Source: Desulfovibrio sp.
GTDB taxonomy: Bacteria; Desulfobacterota; Desulfovibrionia; Desulfovibrionales; Desulfovibrionaceae
Assembly: GCA_031273845.1 (NCBI GenBank)
Contig: JAISRC010000037.1
Span: forward strand, 1 to 48,230
Direction of reading: 5' to 3'
Length of the DNA stretch: 48,230 bases
Shown here one piece after another: positions 22,316-31,831 of the stretch. The notes under the pieces were generated by a model. It ran no database searches. It was not told the origin of the DNA and saw only the letters and a program-made list of their open reading frames with translations. The first letter of the stretch is position 1, and every line of letters starts with the position of its first letter. Made by a program: the position numbers and the translations under genes.

Positions 22316-23451
22316 AGCTTTGCTCCGACAATGTCGCCGAAGGCGGCGCATCCGACCGTCCTCGCGCCGGGAACCTGCGGAGCGAGGTCCTCGGTCACGG
22401 TTTTCGCGGCGATGCTTTTTTCCAGGGCAGCGCGGATGCGCTCCGCCGCCGCCGGCACGCCGAGGTGCTCAAGCAACATCGCTCCGCAGAGCATAAGGCT
22501 GCCCGGATTGGCCCTGTCCCAGCCGGCGATGTCCGGCGCTGTGCCGTGCACGGCCTCAAAAAACGCCAGGCTGTCGGACATGTTGGCGCCGGGGGCAAGA
22601 CCCAGACCCCCGACCTGCGCGGCCAGGGCATCGGAAAGATAGTCGCCGTTCAGGTTGGTCGCGGCCAGCACCCGGTACTGCTCCGGCCGCAGGAGCGCTT
22701 CCTGGAACATGGCGTCGGCTATGCGGTCCTTGACCACCAGTTTGCCCGCTTCGGGTTTTTTCTCCGTGCAGGTTTGCCCGGCGAACTCCCGCGCCGCCAG
22801 TTCATAGCCCCAGTGACGAAAGGCGCCTTCGGTGAACTTCATGATATTGCCCTTGTGCACCAAGGTCAGGCTGTCCAGCCCGCGCTCCAGGGCGTAGCGC
22901 AGGGCGCGGCGCACCAGGCGCACGGAGGCGTATTCCGACATGGGCTTGATGCCCACGGCCGCATCTTCGCGCAGGGACGTCGCACCGAGTTCGTCGCGCA
23001 GAAATTCGATCAGCTTCCGGGCCTCCGGGCTGCCGGCCGCGTATTCGATACCGGCGTATACATCTTCCGTATTCTCGCGGAAGACGACCATGTCCACCCT
23101 CTCAGGGTGCCTGACAGGAGTTTCCAGTCCCCGGAAAGAGCGCACAGGCCTGATGCCGGCGTAGAGATCGAAGGTCTGCCGCAAGAGCACGTTCAGGCTG
23201 CGTATGCCCGTGCCCACGGACGTGCCCAGCGGCCCTTTCACGGCGACATCGGCCTGTGACAGGGCGCGCAGGGTAGCCTCGGGCAAAGGGCTGCCCGTTT
23301 CCGCCGCGGCTTTTTCCCCGGCGGGAACTTCGATCCATTCCAGGATCAGGCCGGATTCCAGGCCCAGAGCCGCATCTATGACCGGTCGCGCGGCCCGCCA
23401 GATTTCCGGGCCTACGCCGTCGCCTTCAATCCAGTATACTGTTTTGCGCAT
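22312..23451 (-). CDS. icd: isocitrate dehydrogenase
   Basis: IEGDGVGPEIWRAARPVIDAA, FRENTEDVYAGIEY, LVHKGNIMKFTEGAFRHWGYELA, LAPGANMSDSLAFFEAVHGTAPDIAG. Confidence 0.92.
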   Translation of the reverse strand: MRKTVYWIEGDGVGPEIWRAARPVIDAALGLESGLILEWIEVPAGEKAAAETGSPLPEATLRALSQADVAVKGPLGTSVGTGIRSLNVLLRQTFDLYAGIRPVRSFRGLETPVRHPERVDMVVFRENTEDVYAGIEYAAGSPEARKLIEFLRDELGATSLREDAAVGIKPMSEYASVRLVRRALRYALERGLDSLTLVHKGNIMKFTEGAFRHWGYELAAREFAGQTCTEKKPEAGKLVVKDRIADAMFQEALLRPEQYRVLAATNLNGDYLSDALAAQVGGLGLAPGANMSDSLAFFEAVHGTAPDIAGWDRANPGSLMLCGAMLLEHLGVPAAAERIRAALEKSIAAKTVTEDLAPQVPGARTVGCAAFGDIVGAKL

Positions 23452-23462
23452 GGCCGCCCCGC

Positions 23463-25319
23463 TTATTCAGCGCCGGCACCGGCATCGGCGTCGGCATCAT
23501 CCTGGGGCGCGACTTCCTGCTGCAGGGACCGGGCGTGTTTGAGCAGTTGCTCAAGCTGTATGTCCACGCCGAGCACGCCCACGATACGGTCCTGCTCGTC
23601 CGTGACCGCGCAGGATACCGTGATCACCAGTTTGCCCGTGAACTGGGACTGGTAGAGATCCATGATGTGCAGGTCGCCGGTACGCATGGGCACGGTGAAC
23701 CATTCGCGGCCGGAAAAGTCGTAACCCACGGGCAGGGCTTCGTAGCGCTCCTTGTAATTGGGATCGGTGATCGCGGCGCATTTCAGGATGCCCTTGTCGT
23801 CCGTGAGATAGAGATACTGGATGAAGGGGTATTCGGCGGCAAAGGCGTACAGACGCGCCAAGGCTTCTTCGCCGAATCCCGTGAGTTCCTTGTTGCGCGC
23901 CAGGCGATGGATGAGGCGGGCGGCAAGGTCCCCGGCCGTCTGTTTCACATGGTCGAATTCGGTGACGAAGAGTTCCGGCATGTAGCGTTGCACGAGGGCC
24001 TCGATTTCCTCGTGCGAGAAACTGGTCGTACGTCCGCCTTCATAGGCGGCCATGACGGCGTCGTAGACCTGCCCGACGGCCGGGTGTTTTTTAGAGATAT
24101 GCCGGCCCTCGGGCAGGCGCAGGTTGGTGTTGATCCAGTATGCCACGCCCGCGCGCCCGGTTTTGTCCGTGAGGATAATGGGGACAGGGCGGTTCAGCAG
24201 TTGCCTTGTGTCGAAGATATTGTAGATTTCCTCGTTTTTGGTCAGACCGTCGGCGTGGACGCCGGCGCTGGTGGCGTTGAAGTCGCGGCCGACAAAGGGA
24301 TAGTTGTGCGGGATACGGAAGTTGAGTTCTTTTTCAAAAAATTCGGCGACCTCACTCAAAACGGTGGTGTCCGCGGCCGCATCGTCGCCTGTGAGCGAGA
24401 TGTATTCGATGAGCAGAGCCTCCAGGGGGGTGTTGCCCGTGCGTTCGCCGAAGCCGAAAAGCGTGCTGTTCACCGCGCCGCAGCCGTAAAGCCAGGCCGT
24501 GACTCCGTTGGCCAGCACCTTGTGAAAATCGTTGTGCCCGTGCCACTCCAGATAATCTCCCGGCACGCCTGCCTCATCTATGAAGGCCCGGACGATGCGT
24601 TGCACGGAGCGGGGCAGGGCCGCGCCCGGCCAGGGCACCCCGAAACCCATGGTGTCGCAGAGGCGGATTTTGACCGGCATGCCGCTCCGGTCGGAAAGCT
24701 CCATGAGTCTCTGGGCCAGAGGCAGACAGAAGCCGTAAATATCCGCTCTGGTCACGTCCTCGAAATGGCAGCGCGGGATTATTCCCCACTCCAGAGCCTG
24801 TTCGGCCAGTGCGACGTACATGTCCATGGCCTGCTTGCGGGTTTTGTTCAGCTTCAGAAAGATGTGGTAATCGGAAACGCTGGTCAGCATGCCGGTTTCA
24901 GCGAACTCCATGTCCCGCACCAGTTTGAGGTCTTCCATGTCGGCGCGTATCCAGGCGGTGATCTGGGGGAAACGGTAGCCGCGCGAGCGACAGACTTCCA
25001 CGGCTTTGCGGTCTTTGGCGGAATATATGAAGAATTCCGAGGCGCTGATCAGGCCGGTCTTGCCGCCCATGCGGTGCAGGTAATCGAACATGCGGGCGAT
25101 CTGTCTGACCGTATACGGGGTGCGAGCCTGCTGGCCGTCGCGGAAGGTGGTATCGGTGATGTGCATCCTGTCGCCGGGGTTCGGCGCCAGCAATACCCGG
25201 TCGAAGGACGTGCGACAGATGCCGGTGTAGGGGAACAGCTCGCGATAGAGCTGGGGTTTTTCCGTTTCCTGGAGGGTAAAGGCGCGTTTTCCCCCCGCCT
25301 GGTGAATGATGCCCATCAA
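23463..25319 (-). CDS. HMGL-like acyltransferase (homocitrate/isopropylmalate synthase family, candidate Re-citrate synthase) with C-terminal Cache/PDC-like domain
   Basis: ITDTTFRDGQQARTPYTVRQIARMFDYLH, LEWHGHNDFHKVLANGVTAWLYGCGAVNSTLFGFGERTGN; C-terminus YPFIQYLYLTDDKG...FSGREWFTVPM...VITVSCAVTDEQDRIVGVLGVDIQLEQL. Confidence 0.85.
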   Translation of the reverse strand: MMGIIHQAGGKRAFTLQETEKPQLYRELFPYTGICRTSFDRVLLAPNPGDRMHITDTTFRDGQQARTPYTVRQIARMFDYLHRMGGKTGLISASEFFIYSAKDRKAVEVCRSRGYRFPQITAWIRADMEDLKLVRDMEFAETGMLTSVSDYHIFLKLNKTRKQAMDMYVALAEQALEWGIIPRCHFEDVTRADIYGFCLPLAQRLMELSDRSGMPVKIRLCDTMGFGVPWPGAALPRSVQRIVRAFIDEAGVPGDYLEWHGHNDFHKVLANGVTAWLYGCGAVNSTLFGFGERTGNTPLEALLIEYISLTGDDAAADTTVLSEVAEFFEKELNFRIPHNYPFVGRDFNATSAGVHADGLTKNEEIYNIFDTRQLLNRPVPIILTDKTGRAGVAYWINTNLRLPEGRHISKKHPAVGQVYDAVMAAYEGGRTTSFSHEEIEALVQRYMPELFVTEFDHVKQTAGDLAARLIHRLARNKELTGFGEEALARLYAFAAEYPFIQYLYLTDDKGILKCAAITDPNYKERYEALPVGYDFSGREWFTVPMRTGDLHIMDLYQSQFTGKLVITVSCAVTDEQDRIVGVLGVDIQLEQLLKHARSLQQEVAPQDDADADAGAGAE

Positions 25320-25542
25320 AATTTCCTTTGCGGTATGATTCGGATTTCAGACTGCGGATTGAAACATGCGGTCCATAAGGTATCTCATAAAAACAACAAT
25401 ACTGTTTTTATGCTTACTTTTGCAGATAAACGCAGTCCGCGTTGTGTCGGAGCGCAACGGAACCTTTTTCGCCCGGCGGGTATAGCACCATAGGGCATCA
25501 AGGTCCAGCCCCGCGTGCCCCGCCATAACCCGCCGCTCTTCT

Positions 25543-25662
25543 TGTCTCGACATTCTGGGCCCTTCGGAAGCCTCAGGGCAGGCCCTGCGAAGAATCTATC
25601 TTCAAGGTTTATTTTTTTCAAGGTCCCCGGATGGATTCTTCGCCTTCGGCTCAGAATGACAA
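25543..25662. repeat. intergenic inverted-repeat element (cattctggg...tcagaatgac)
   Basis: GCGAAGAATC / GATTCTTCGC and CATTCTG / CAGAATG inverted arms. Confidence 0.5.
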
Positions 25663-25725
25663 TACGCTGTGCGGCAATGCTTACAAGCCCTTCGATTGCA
25701 CCACGGAACGACAGGGCGCGACGGA

Positions 25726-27048
25726 TTATGGCCCGTTGCCGGGAACCTTGCGTGTTTCGCCTGCCCGCGGCAGTTCCGACCATTCCGTGGTCCATCTTGG
25801 GGAGCGCCTGTCCTGCCTTGAGCGCCAGGGCGCGTCTTTGCGGCCTTCGGCCGCGAAACGGAGCGTCCCGCGGCCGAAGCGCCGGTTTACGGCGTCCAGG
25901 GCGGACATGAGTTTCCTGTCCCGGCGTTTGCCTTCGTCCGGCCCGGCCCATTCCAGAAGATTTCCCTGTCTGCCGCCGGCGGGGACCAGGTCGAAAAGCA
26001 TGATTCCCGCCTTGGCGTACGCATAGCCCGGCCGGAAAACGGCTTCCAGCCCTTCTTTCGCGGCCCGGACGAGGTCTTTGGTGTTTGCCGCGGGAGAGGG
26101 CAGGGTGACGTTTGCCGTTCGGTCGTAGGACGCTTCCTGCCCGTACAGGGCGGTACGGATATGGACGGCAAGACCCCCGGCCTCCAGCTTTTCGCGTCGC
26201 AGACGTTCCCCGGCAAGGGCGGCGTGCATGGCAAGGGCTTCCGCCAGATCTTCTTTTTCCGCCACCTTTTGCCCGAAGGAGCGGGAAGAAACCATGCTGC
26301 GTCTGGAGATCGGCGTTTCCGAACGGTCAAGGCAGGGTATGCCGCGCAGCTCCAAGGAGGTATGCAGGCCGCAGATGCCGAGGATTTTGCGGAGTATGCC
26401 GCCGTCGGCGTCCCGCAATTCCCCTGCCGTGCGTATACCGCAAAGGCGCAGTTTTTCCGCGGATTTCCGGCCGATGCCCCAGATATCCGCAACGGGGGTT
26501 GCGGCAAGCGTCCGGTCGCTTTCCGCATCGCCGGCGTTCAGGCGGAGCAGGCCGGTGCCTTTTTTTGCCGTTTCGGCGGCCAGTTTGGCCAGGGTGCGGG
26601 TCGGGCCGATGCCTACGGTCACGGGAATGCCCGTCCATTTGCGGACGCGTTCGCGCAGGTTCAGGGCAAGCTCGTCCGCATTCGCCGCGGCCGCGCCCTG
26701 CAAAGGCAGAAATGCCTCGTCTATGGAATACTGCTCGACAACGGGCGCGAGGCTTTCCAGAGTCAGCATGACCCTGGCGGAGATATCGCCGTACAGGGCG
26801 TAATTGGAGGAGAAAACCGCCACCTTGTGCCGCAGCAGCAGGTCTCTCACCATGAATTCGGGTTCGCCCATGCCTATGCCCAAGGCCTTGGCTTCGTTGG
26901 AACGGGCCACGATGCAACCGTCGTTGCTGGAGAGGACGACTACGGGCCTGCCCGCGAGGTCGGGCCGGAACAGCCGTTCGCAGGAGGCGAAAAAATTGTT
27001 GCAGTCAACGAGCGCCCAAAGCGTCGGCGTCGAGTTTGTGGATTGCAT
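25726..27048 (-). CDS. umuC: Y-family DNA polymerase, UmuC type
   Basis: ALVDCNNFFASCERLFRPDLAGRPVVVLSSNDGCIVARS, YSIDEAFL, GIPVTVGIGPTRTLAKLAAE. Confidence 0.93.
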   Translation of the reverse strand: MQSTNSTPTLWALVDCNNFFASCERLFRPDLAGRPVVVLSSNDGCIVARSNEAKALGIGMGEPEFMVRDLLLRHKVAVFSSNYALYGDISARVMLTLESLAPVVEQYSIDEAFLPLQGAAAANADELALNLRERVRKWTGIPVTVGIGPTRTLAKLAAETAKKGTGLLRLNAGDAESDRTLAATPVADIWGIGRKSAEKLRLCGIRTAGELRDADGGILRKILGICGLHTSLELRGIPCLDRSETPISRRSMVSSRSFGQKVAEKEDLAEALAMHAALAGERLRREKLEAGGLAVHIRTALYGQEASYDRTANVTLPSPAANTKDLVRAAKEGLEAVFRPGYAYAKAGIMLFDLVPAGGRQGNLLEWAGPDEGKRRDRKLMSALDAVNRRFGRGTLRFAAEGRKDAPWRSRQDRRSPRWTTEWSELPRAGETRKVPGNGP

Positions 27049-27478
27049 AGGTGACGACTCCCCATACCAGAACATCTTCCCGTTCCGTAACGTCTATTTC
27101 CGGGTATGCGTCGTTTGCCGGGACAAGCAGGACGCGCCCCCTGCGTACGGCCAGGTATTTGATCGTCAGTTCTCCCCCGACCGCGGCGACGACCACGTTG
27201 CCGTCAACGGCCTCCAGGGAACGGTCCGCCACAAGCAGATCTCCGTCGCGGATGCCTGCCCGGATCATGGAATCGCCGGACGCCCGCAGAAAAAACGTGG
27301 CCGCATGATTGCGCACCAGATATTCGTGCAGGTCCAGCCCGCGGTCAAGGCTGTCATCCGCCGGGGAAGGAAAACCGGCAGCAGCCGGGGAGAGAAAAAG
27401 CGGCAGCGTTTCCCTTTGCCCGTCCGCGGTGACGGGCGCGGCCGCGCCCACGGGATAGACTTTTGTCCCATTCATCAA
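27005..27478 (-). CDS. umuD: UmuD-like S24 peptidase
   Basis: DLHEYLVRNHAATFFLRASGDSMIRAGIRDGDLLVADRS, TIKYLAVRRGRVLLVPANDAYPEI; overlaps umuC start by 44 nt. Confidence 0.92.
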   Translation of the reverse strand: MMNGTKVYPVGAAAPVTADGQRETLPLFLSPAAAGFPSPADDSLDRGLDLHEYLVRNHAATFFLRASGDSMIRAGIRDGDLLVADRSLEAVDGNVVVAAVGGELTIKYLAVRRGRVLLVPANDAYPEIDVTEREDVLVWGVVTYAIHKLDADALGAR

Positions 27479-27993
27479 AATTGCCTTTATGGTTTGAAAC
27501 CTCTCCCTTCAGGGAGATTGCCGGTTAACTCCCGGCAAGGTCGGGAGCATATTTCAGGTAACCCCTTCCTTCAGGGAGGTGGCAAGCCGGCCGGTTCCTA
27601 TCCGCCGGGGCCGACGGAGTCAATCGGCGGATGGAGCCGGTTGTGGATTGAAACATCATAAATTCCTGTATGGGCGTTTTACCGGACTCCGCAGCGCTCC
27701 GGCCCGACGGCCGGCGTTCAGCTTTCCGCATGGAAATCTGTAAAAGCCACCTGTTTCAGGCCGGTTCTCCCGTCAGGGGGCCTTCCTCTGCACAAGGTGA
27801 TAAAACAGCGGAGGGCCACGCGCAAGGGGGATGTGCGTCGCCGGCGGTGCCGCGTGCTTGCGCCGCCGGGGCGTTTCCGTTGTGAACCACTCAAACTCGC
27901 TGTGGCGTTTCAAAAAAAAGACGGGTATACACGCATTCGCTGTGCCGCGCTTGACCGCGCGCAACCACAACGCCGAACGACAGGGAGATAATT

Positions 27994-28638
27994 ATGCCGA
28001 GTTCTTCAACCATGCCGAGGGTGTGCATTCTGGCGGGCAGTCCGCGCAAAAACGGCAACACAGCCTCGCTGTTGCGCCTTTTCTCCGAGGAATTGGAAAA
28101 AAGAGGAACCGCCGTCGAGTACATCAGGCTCCACGAGAAAAAAATTACGCCCTGCATCGCCTGCCGGACCTGCCAGAATGTCGCCGACGCCTTCGGCTGC
28201 CCCTTTGACGACGATATGCAGTCCGTATTCCTTTCCGTCCGTGCCGCGGACTGCGTGGTGCCGGCCACCCCCATCTATTCTTGGTACTGTACCGGTCCCA
28301 TGAAGGCGGCTCTGGACCGCCTCGTTTACGGCATGAACAAATACTACGGCGAGATCAAAGGGCTTTCCCTGTGGGAGGGTAAAACGGTCGCGCTTTTCAC
28401 GACCTGCGGCTACCGCATCGAAACCGGGACAGGCCCTTTCAGGACGGGCATGATCAACTATTGCCGGCACTCGAAGCTGAAGTATGCGGGCATGTTCGCG
28501 GCCAGGGACAGAGGGTACGGCGTACCCTTCATGACCGGGGAAAAGGCTGCCGGCGCGGTGGAGTTCGCCGCACAGATCCACAGCCGGCTCACAGGCCCGG
28601 ACAAAGATGCCGAGCCGATCTCCGTGCTGGTCGAATAA
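27994..28638 (+). CDS. NADPH-dependent FMN reductase / flavodoxin-fold oxidoreductase
   Basis: VCILAGSPRKNGNTASLL, CIACRTCQ..., ATPIYSWYCTGPMKAALDR. Confidence 0.85.
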   Translation: MPSSSTMPRVCILAGSPRKNGNTASLLRLFSEELEKRGTAVEYIRLHEKKITPCIACRTCQNVADAFGCPFDDDMQSVFLSVRAADCVVPATPIYSWYCTGPMKAALDRLVYGMNKYYGEIKGLSLWEGKTVALFTTCGYRIETGTGPFRTGMINYCRHSKLKYAGMFAARDRGYGVPFMTGEKAAGAVEFAAQIHSRLTGPDKDAEPISVLVE

Positions 28639-28738
28639 TTCGATTTTCACTTCAAAACCGCACCCCTGCAGTTTGGGAGTGCCGGCTGAGGCACAGGTGC
28701 CGATGTGCCTTGCCTTCGAAATATTTCTCTGATTTGGA

Positions 28739-28770
28739 ACCGGAATAAGGCACTCCGGCCTTATTCCGGT
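28739..28770. terminator. stem-loop downstream of FMN reductase
   Basis: ACCGGAATAAGG-cactccgg-CCTTATTCCGGT. Confidence 0.55.
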
Positions 28771-28846
28771 CTTCCCCAGCGGCCGCTTCCTGTCGCAAGT
28801 TTTCCTTGACGCCTCCCGTATGCTTCCTATACACATATCAGCGCTT

Positions 28847-28921
28847 TGGGCCGTCGTTCAATTGGCAGGACTACGGATTCTGACTCCGTCAATCATGGTT
28901 CGAGTCCATGCGGCCCAGCCA
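28847..28921 (+). tRNA. tRNA-Gln (anticodon CUG), CCA encoded
   Basis: Acceptor TGGGCCG/CGGCCCA, anticodon arm ACGGA-TTCTGAC-TCCGT, T-arm ...GGTTCGAGTCC, 3' GCCA. Confidence 0.93.
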
Positions 28922-29024
28922 AGCAGCGCAACAAAATCCTTCCTTCCCTAAGAAAATATTCCGTTTTCCCCTCCCCCGAATTTCACCATCATTTTCCCTG
29001 CTTTACCCTGATTTACTCATTTTT

Positions 29025-29062
29025 GGGAGACAGATGGGAGACAACTTTTTTAGGCTGTCTCC
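29025..29062. repeat. candidate integrase arm-type sites
   Basis: GGGAGACA at 29025 and 29036, inverted TGTCTCC at 29056-29062, between tRNA and int. Confidence 0.35.
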
Positions 29063-29119
29063 AAATCTGTGCTATACAGGAGAACGATTTTTTATCCTCT
29101 CAGCCAGTGGAAGGCAAAC

Positions 29120-30382
29120 ATGGCGACCTGGATTACGACACAATATTCCGGAGTGCTTTATCGGGAACACCCGGCAAGAAAGCACGGCCCCCGCCCAGAC
29201 CGCTATTACGTCATCCGCTACCGGGCGGCGGACGGCACACGAAAAACAGAATCTTTAGGATGGCTGTCAAAAGGCTGGACGGCAGAAAAAGCCCACCAAC
29301 TCATCTGCTCATTGCTTGCCAACATAAAGCTCGGCACCGGGCCACAAACCTTGGCCGCTCGAAGAAAGGAAGCCGCAGAACTTCGTGAAACTGCGGAAAA
29401 AAAACAAACCCAACGTGGAACCACATTTCAGGATGTGGCCGGCATTTACATGAACTGGGCAAAAATAAACATCAAAAGCTGGCAGGACATACAAGCGCGC
29501 TTAAACAATCACATCCTGCCGGAAATCGGAAATATGCCGCTCGTTGAAATTACAACTCAAGACATAATAACCGTAAAAAATAAAATAGCCTCCAAATCCC
29601 CGGTACGCCGGGAAAATAAACAAATGTCCGCCGCATCCATCATGCACTGCCTGCACATAATTCGTGCGATATTCAATTATGCTTCAGGCAATTCTTTGTT
29701 CACCGGAACAAATCCTGCACGCGTTTCCAAAAAAGGCTACGGCATCCGCCCGCCAAAACACGACAACAGACGGCTCCGCATCCTGACACAAGATGAATGC
29801 AAGATGCTTATGCAATACGCAGAAAAAAAGAGCCGCGACCTGCACGACATTACACTTCTGTCCTTGGACTCAGGATTACGCATGTCCGAACTTCTATCTT
29901 TGACATGGCAATGCCTGAGCAAAGACGATAAGACATTACGCATAATCGGGGCTGTCCCCGGAACCACGGAAACAAAAAGCGGACGCACCCGGATAGTCAC
30001 TCTCGGCCTGCTTTATCCACAAAGCATAGATATGCTGTGCAATCGTAAACTCGCAAGCATATCAGCCTTTATCTTCCCAGGAATAGGTAAAAAACAAGCC
30101 TACCGTGACATAACGTCCTACGCTCGCTGGTTCAAGCGCGCTTGCATAACATTAGGGATAAATAAAGACATTACAGACGAGCGCCTTATAGCCGTGCCTC
30201 ATACCATGCGACACACATTCGCAACACGCCTGCTTGAATCAGGAATTGACATTTATGCACTGAAAGAAATTCTCGGCCATGCCGACCTGACGACAACAGA
30301 GCGGTATATCCACCTGTGCGACAACAGCAAAAGAAATCTCGCCCTCGCCCACAGGACAATCATGAACTCTAGAGATTTATAA
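29120..30382 (+). CDS. int: tyrosine-type site-specific integrase
   Basis: LDSGLRMSELLSLTW, HTMRHTFATRLLESGIDIYALKEILGHADLTTTERYIHL. Confidence 0.93.
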   Translation: MATWITTQYSGVLYREHPARKHGPRPDRYYVIRYRAADGTRKTESLGWLSKGWTAEKAHQLICSLLANIKLGTGPQTLAARRKEAAELRETAEKKQTQRGTTFQDVAGIYMNWAKINIKSWQDIQARLNNHILPEIGNMPLVEITTQDIITVKNKIASKSPVRRENKQMSAASIMHCLHIIRAIFNYASGNSLFTGTNPARVSKKGYGIRPPKHDNRRLRILTQDECKMLMQYAEKKSRDLHDITLLSLDSGLRMSELLSLTWQCLSKDDKTLRIIGAVPGTTETKSGRTRIVTLGLLYPQSIDMLCNRKLASISAFIFPGIGKKQAYRDITSYARWFKRACITLGINKDITDERLIAVPHTMRHTFATRLLESGIDIYALKEILGHADLTTTERYIHLCDNSKRNLALAHRTIMNSRDL

Positions 30383-30683
30383 TCGGAAGTTCTTGAACGC
30401 CCCGCCGCTCAAGATATTCAAGAAAATAATCGGCAGGATAAACAACATGGCCGTTCAACATAAAACGGCGGCGCGGTCCCGTCCCCCTCGAATCATCGTT
30501 CGCCAGAGTTTTGGCGGATATGGCTCCCCCCGTAAAATACTTCACCGCCCTGCGCGCTATCATGGGCGGAAACAGCTTGAGAAAAGGCCGAAGCACAGTC
30601 AAACTCGGCGCACTTGTATGGGATAATGCGCCAAGAAGAATGTCATTTTTTGTGCTTTCCGGCCTGCCTCGCATAATACCCAC
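30369..30683 (-). CDS. small putative DNA-binding protein (candidate excisionase/HTH)
   Basis: ORF convergent with int; GPRRRFMLNGHVVYPADYFLEYLERRG resembles the basic wing of HTH/Xis-like proteins. Confidence 0.45.
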   Translation of the reverse strand: MGIMRGRPESTKNDILLGALSHTSAPSLTVLRPFLKLFPPMIARRAVKYFTGGAISAKTLANDDSRGTGPRRRFMLNGHVVYPADYFLEYLERRGVQELPIINL

Positions 30684-30686
30684 CCC

Positions 30687-31184
30687 TCAATTAAACTTTC
30701 CGTCCGCAGGGAGCCAAGCTGCCAAGTCAAAAGATTTAACGGGAGGAATAAATCCAAAACAACAAGTATCATTGGAATACACGATTGTTAAAGACAATCC
30801 CTTAGCTTTAATCCTAGGACTATTTATAGCCTCTTTATAAACTATAGAGATAAGTTCCTTTAATAATCTATTAAGTTGTAACGATACAAAAAATAAAGGG
30901 GTTATAGAGTTAAAGTTCTCGGCATCAACTATATTTTCCAACAACGTAAAGTTTTCTGTTCTTTCTCCGATAGCAGCTACTACTGACACGTTTAACTGAA
31001 GAAAATATAACTCATCATCGGTTAAAACTCTATAGATTATAGTATTTGCCTTGGCTATATTATCAATCTTAAAAATATTCAAAAATTCATCTTTCTCAAG
31101 CAAACGCCCCTCCACAAATTTAAGCAATGCCTCACTTTGAGCAACAAGCATGCCAAGCTGAACAGAAGTGTTCATACTATTCAT
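30687..31184 (-). CDS. hypothetical phage protein
   Basis: 165-aa ORF with RBS (GGAGCG) upstream; palindrome at 31205-31224 just upstream. Confidence 0.6.
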   Translation of the reverse strand: MNSMNTSVQLGMLVAQSEALLKFVEGRLLEKDEFLNIFKIDNIAKANTIIYRVLTDDELYFLQLNVSVVAAIGERTENFTLLENIVDAENFNSITPLFFVSLQLNRLLKELISIVYKEAINSPRIKAKGLSLTIVYSNDTCCFGFIPPVKSFDLAAWLPADGKFN

Positions 31185-31204
31185 ATATCACGCTCCTTAT
31201 TATT

Positions 31205-31224
31205 TTTTGCATCCGGATGCAAAA
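31205..31224. repeat. 20-bp palindrome copy 1 TTTTGCATCCGGATGCAAAA
   Basis: Perfect palindrome; one of 4 identical copies in the element. Confidence 0.95.
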
Positions 31225-31226
31225 TT

Positions 31227-31559
31227 TCAGCGATTATCGCCGGACCCGCCTATAACGCCTCGACGTTGCCTATCAGACAATTTATTATAATTGGCTTCCG
31301 CAATATCCTCCAAGTTCAACAAGCACTGGTTTGAAAGCTCTGAAATTGCCCACAACACATCACCAAGCTCAAATTTAATTGCCTCTCTTAACTCCGCGCG
31401 AGTCATGTCACCTCGTATATACTTTTTAATTTTACCGGCAACCTCACCGGACTCCTCAGTAAGAACAAGCCCTGCATACATAATCCCGGCGTCCTGCCCG
31501 CCCTTGAAAGGATCATCAATAAATTGCGCTGATTTTCTCTGATATTCATTAAACGTCAT
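31227..31559 (-). CDS. MazG-like nucleotide pyrophosphohydrolase
   Basis: LTEESGEVAGKIKKYIRG...KFELGDVLWAISELSNQ (EExxE...ExxD motif). Confidence 0.85.
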   Translation of the reverse strand: MTFNEYQRKSAQFIDDPFKGGQDAGIMYAGLVLTEESGEVAGKIKKYIRGDMTRAELREAIKFELGDVLWAISELSNQCLLNLEDIAEANYNKLSDRQRRGVIGGSGDNR

Positions 31560-31816
31560 AACCCAAACTCTCTTCTCAAAGTCAATAAAGATTTATACCC
31601 CTGTACCGTAACTTCACAAAAATCAGGAACTTTAGCATCTCCTATCGCGCACAACCCAAGCCTGAACGCTTCTGCCTCTTCTTCCGTATCAAAATCATAA
31701 ACCTCAATGTTATCAAGAACCATACGAACAGTCTCTTTACTCCTGTCCCTGACGCAAAAATAACGCTTAACAGGTTCATCCCCGCGAAGTAAAATTACTT
31801 TTTCTTTCTCACACAT
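31556..31816 (-). CDS. hypothetical phage protein
   Basis: ~86-aa ORF in compact minus-strand block, 4-nt overlap with MazG-like gene. Confidence 0.55.
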   Translation of the reverse strand: MCEKEKVILLRGDEPVKRYFCVRDRSKETVRMVLDNIEVYDFDTEEEAEAFRLGLCAIGDAKVPDFCEVTVQGYKSLLTLRREFGL

Positions 31817-31831
31817 AATATACTCCACAGC

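Noticed and set aside
20480-22642. 720-aa plus-strand ORF
   Set aside because: Antisense shadow of the aconitase-family gene, low-complexity Arg/Gly/Ala composition.
23535-25493. 652-aa plus-strand ORF
   Set aside because: Antisense shadow of the HMGL-like synthase gene.
31205-31224. Palindrome copies as rho-independent terminators
   Set aside because: No loop, no asymmetric U-run, and two copies lie inside coding sequences.
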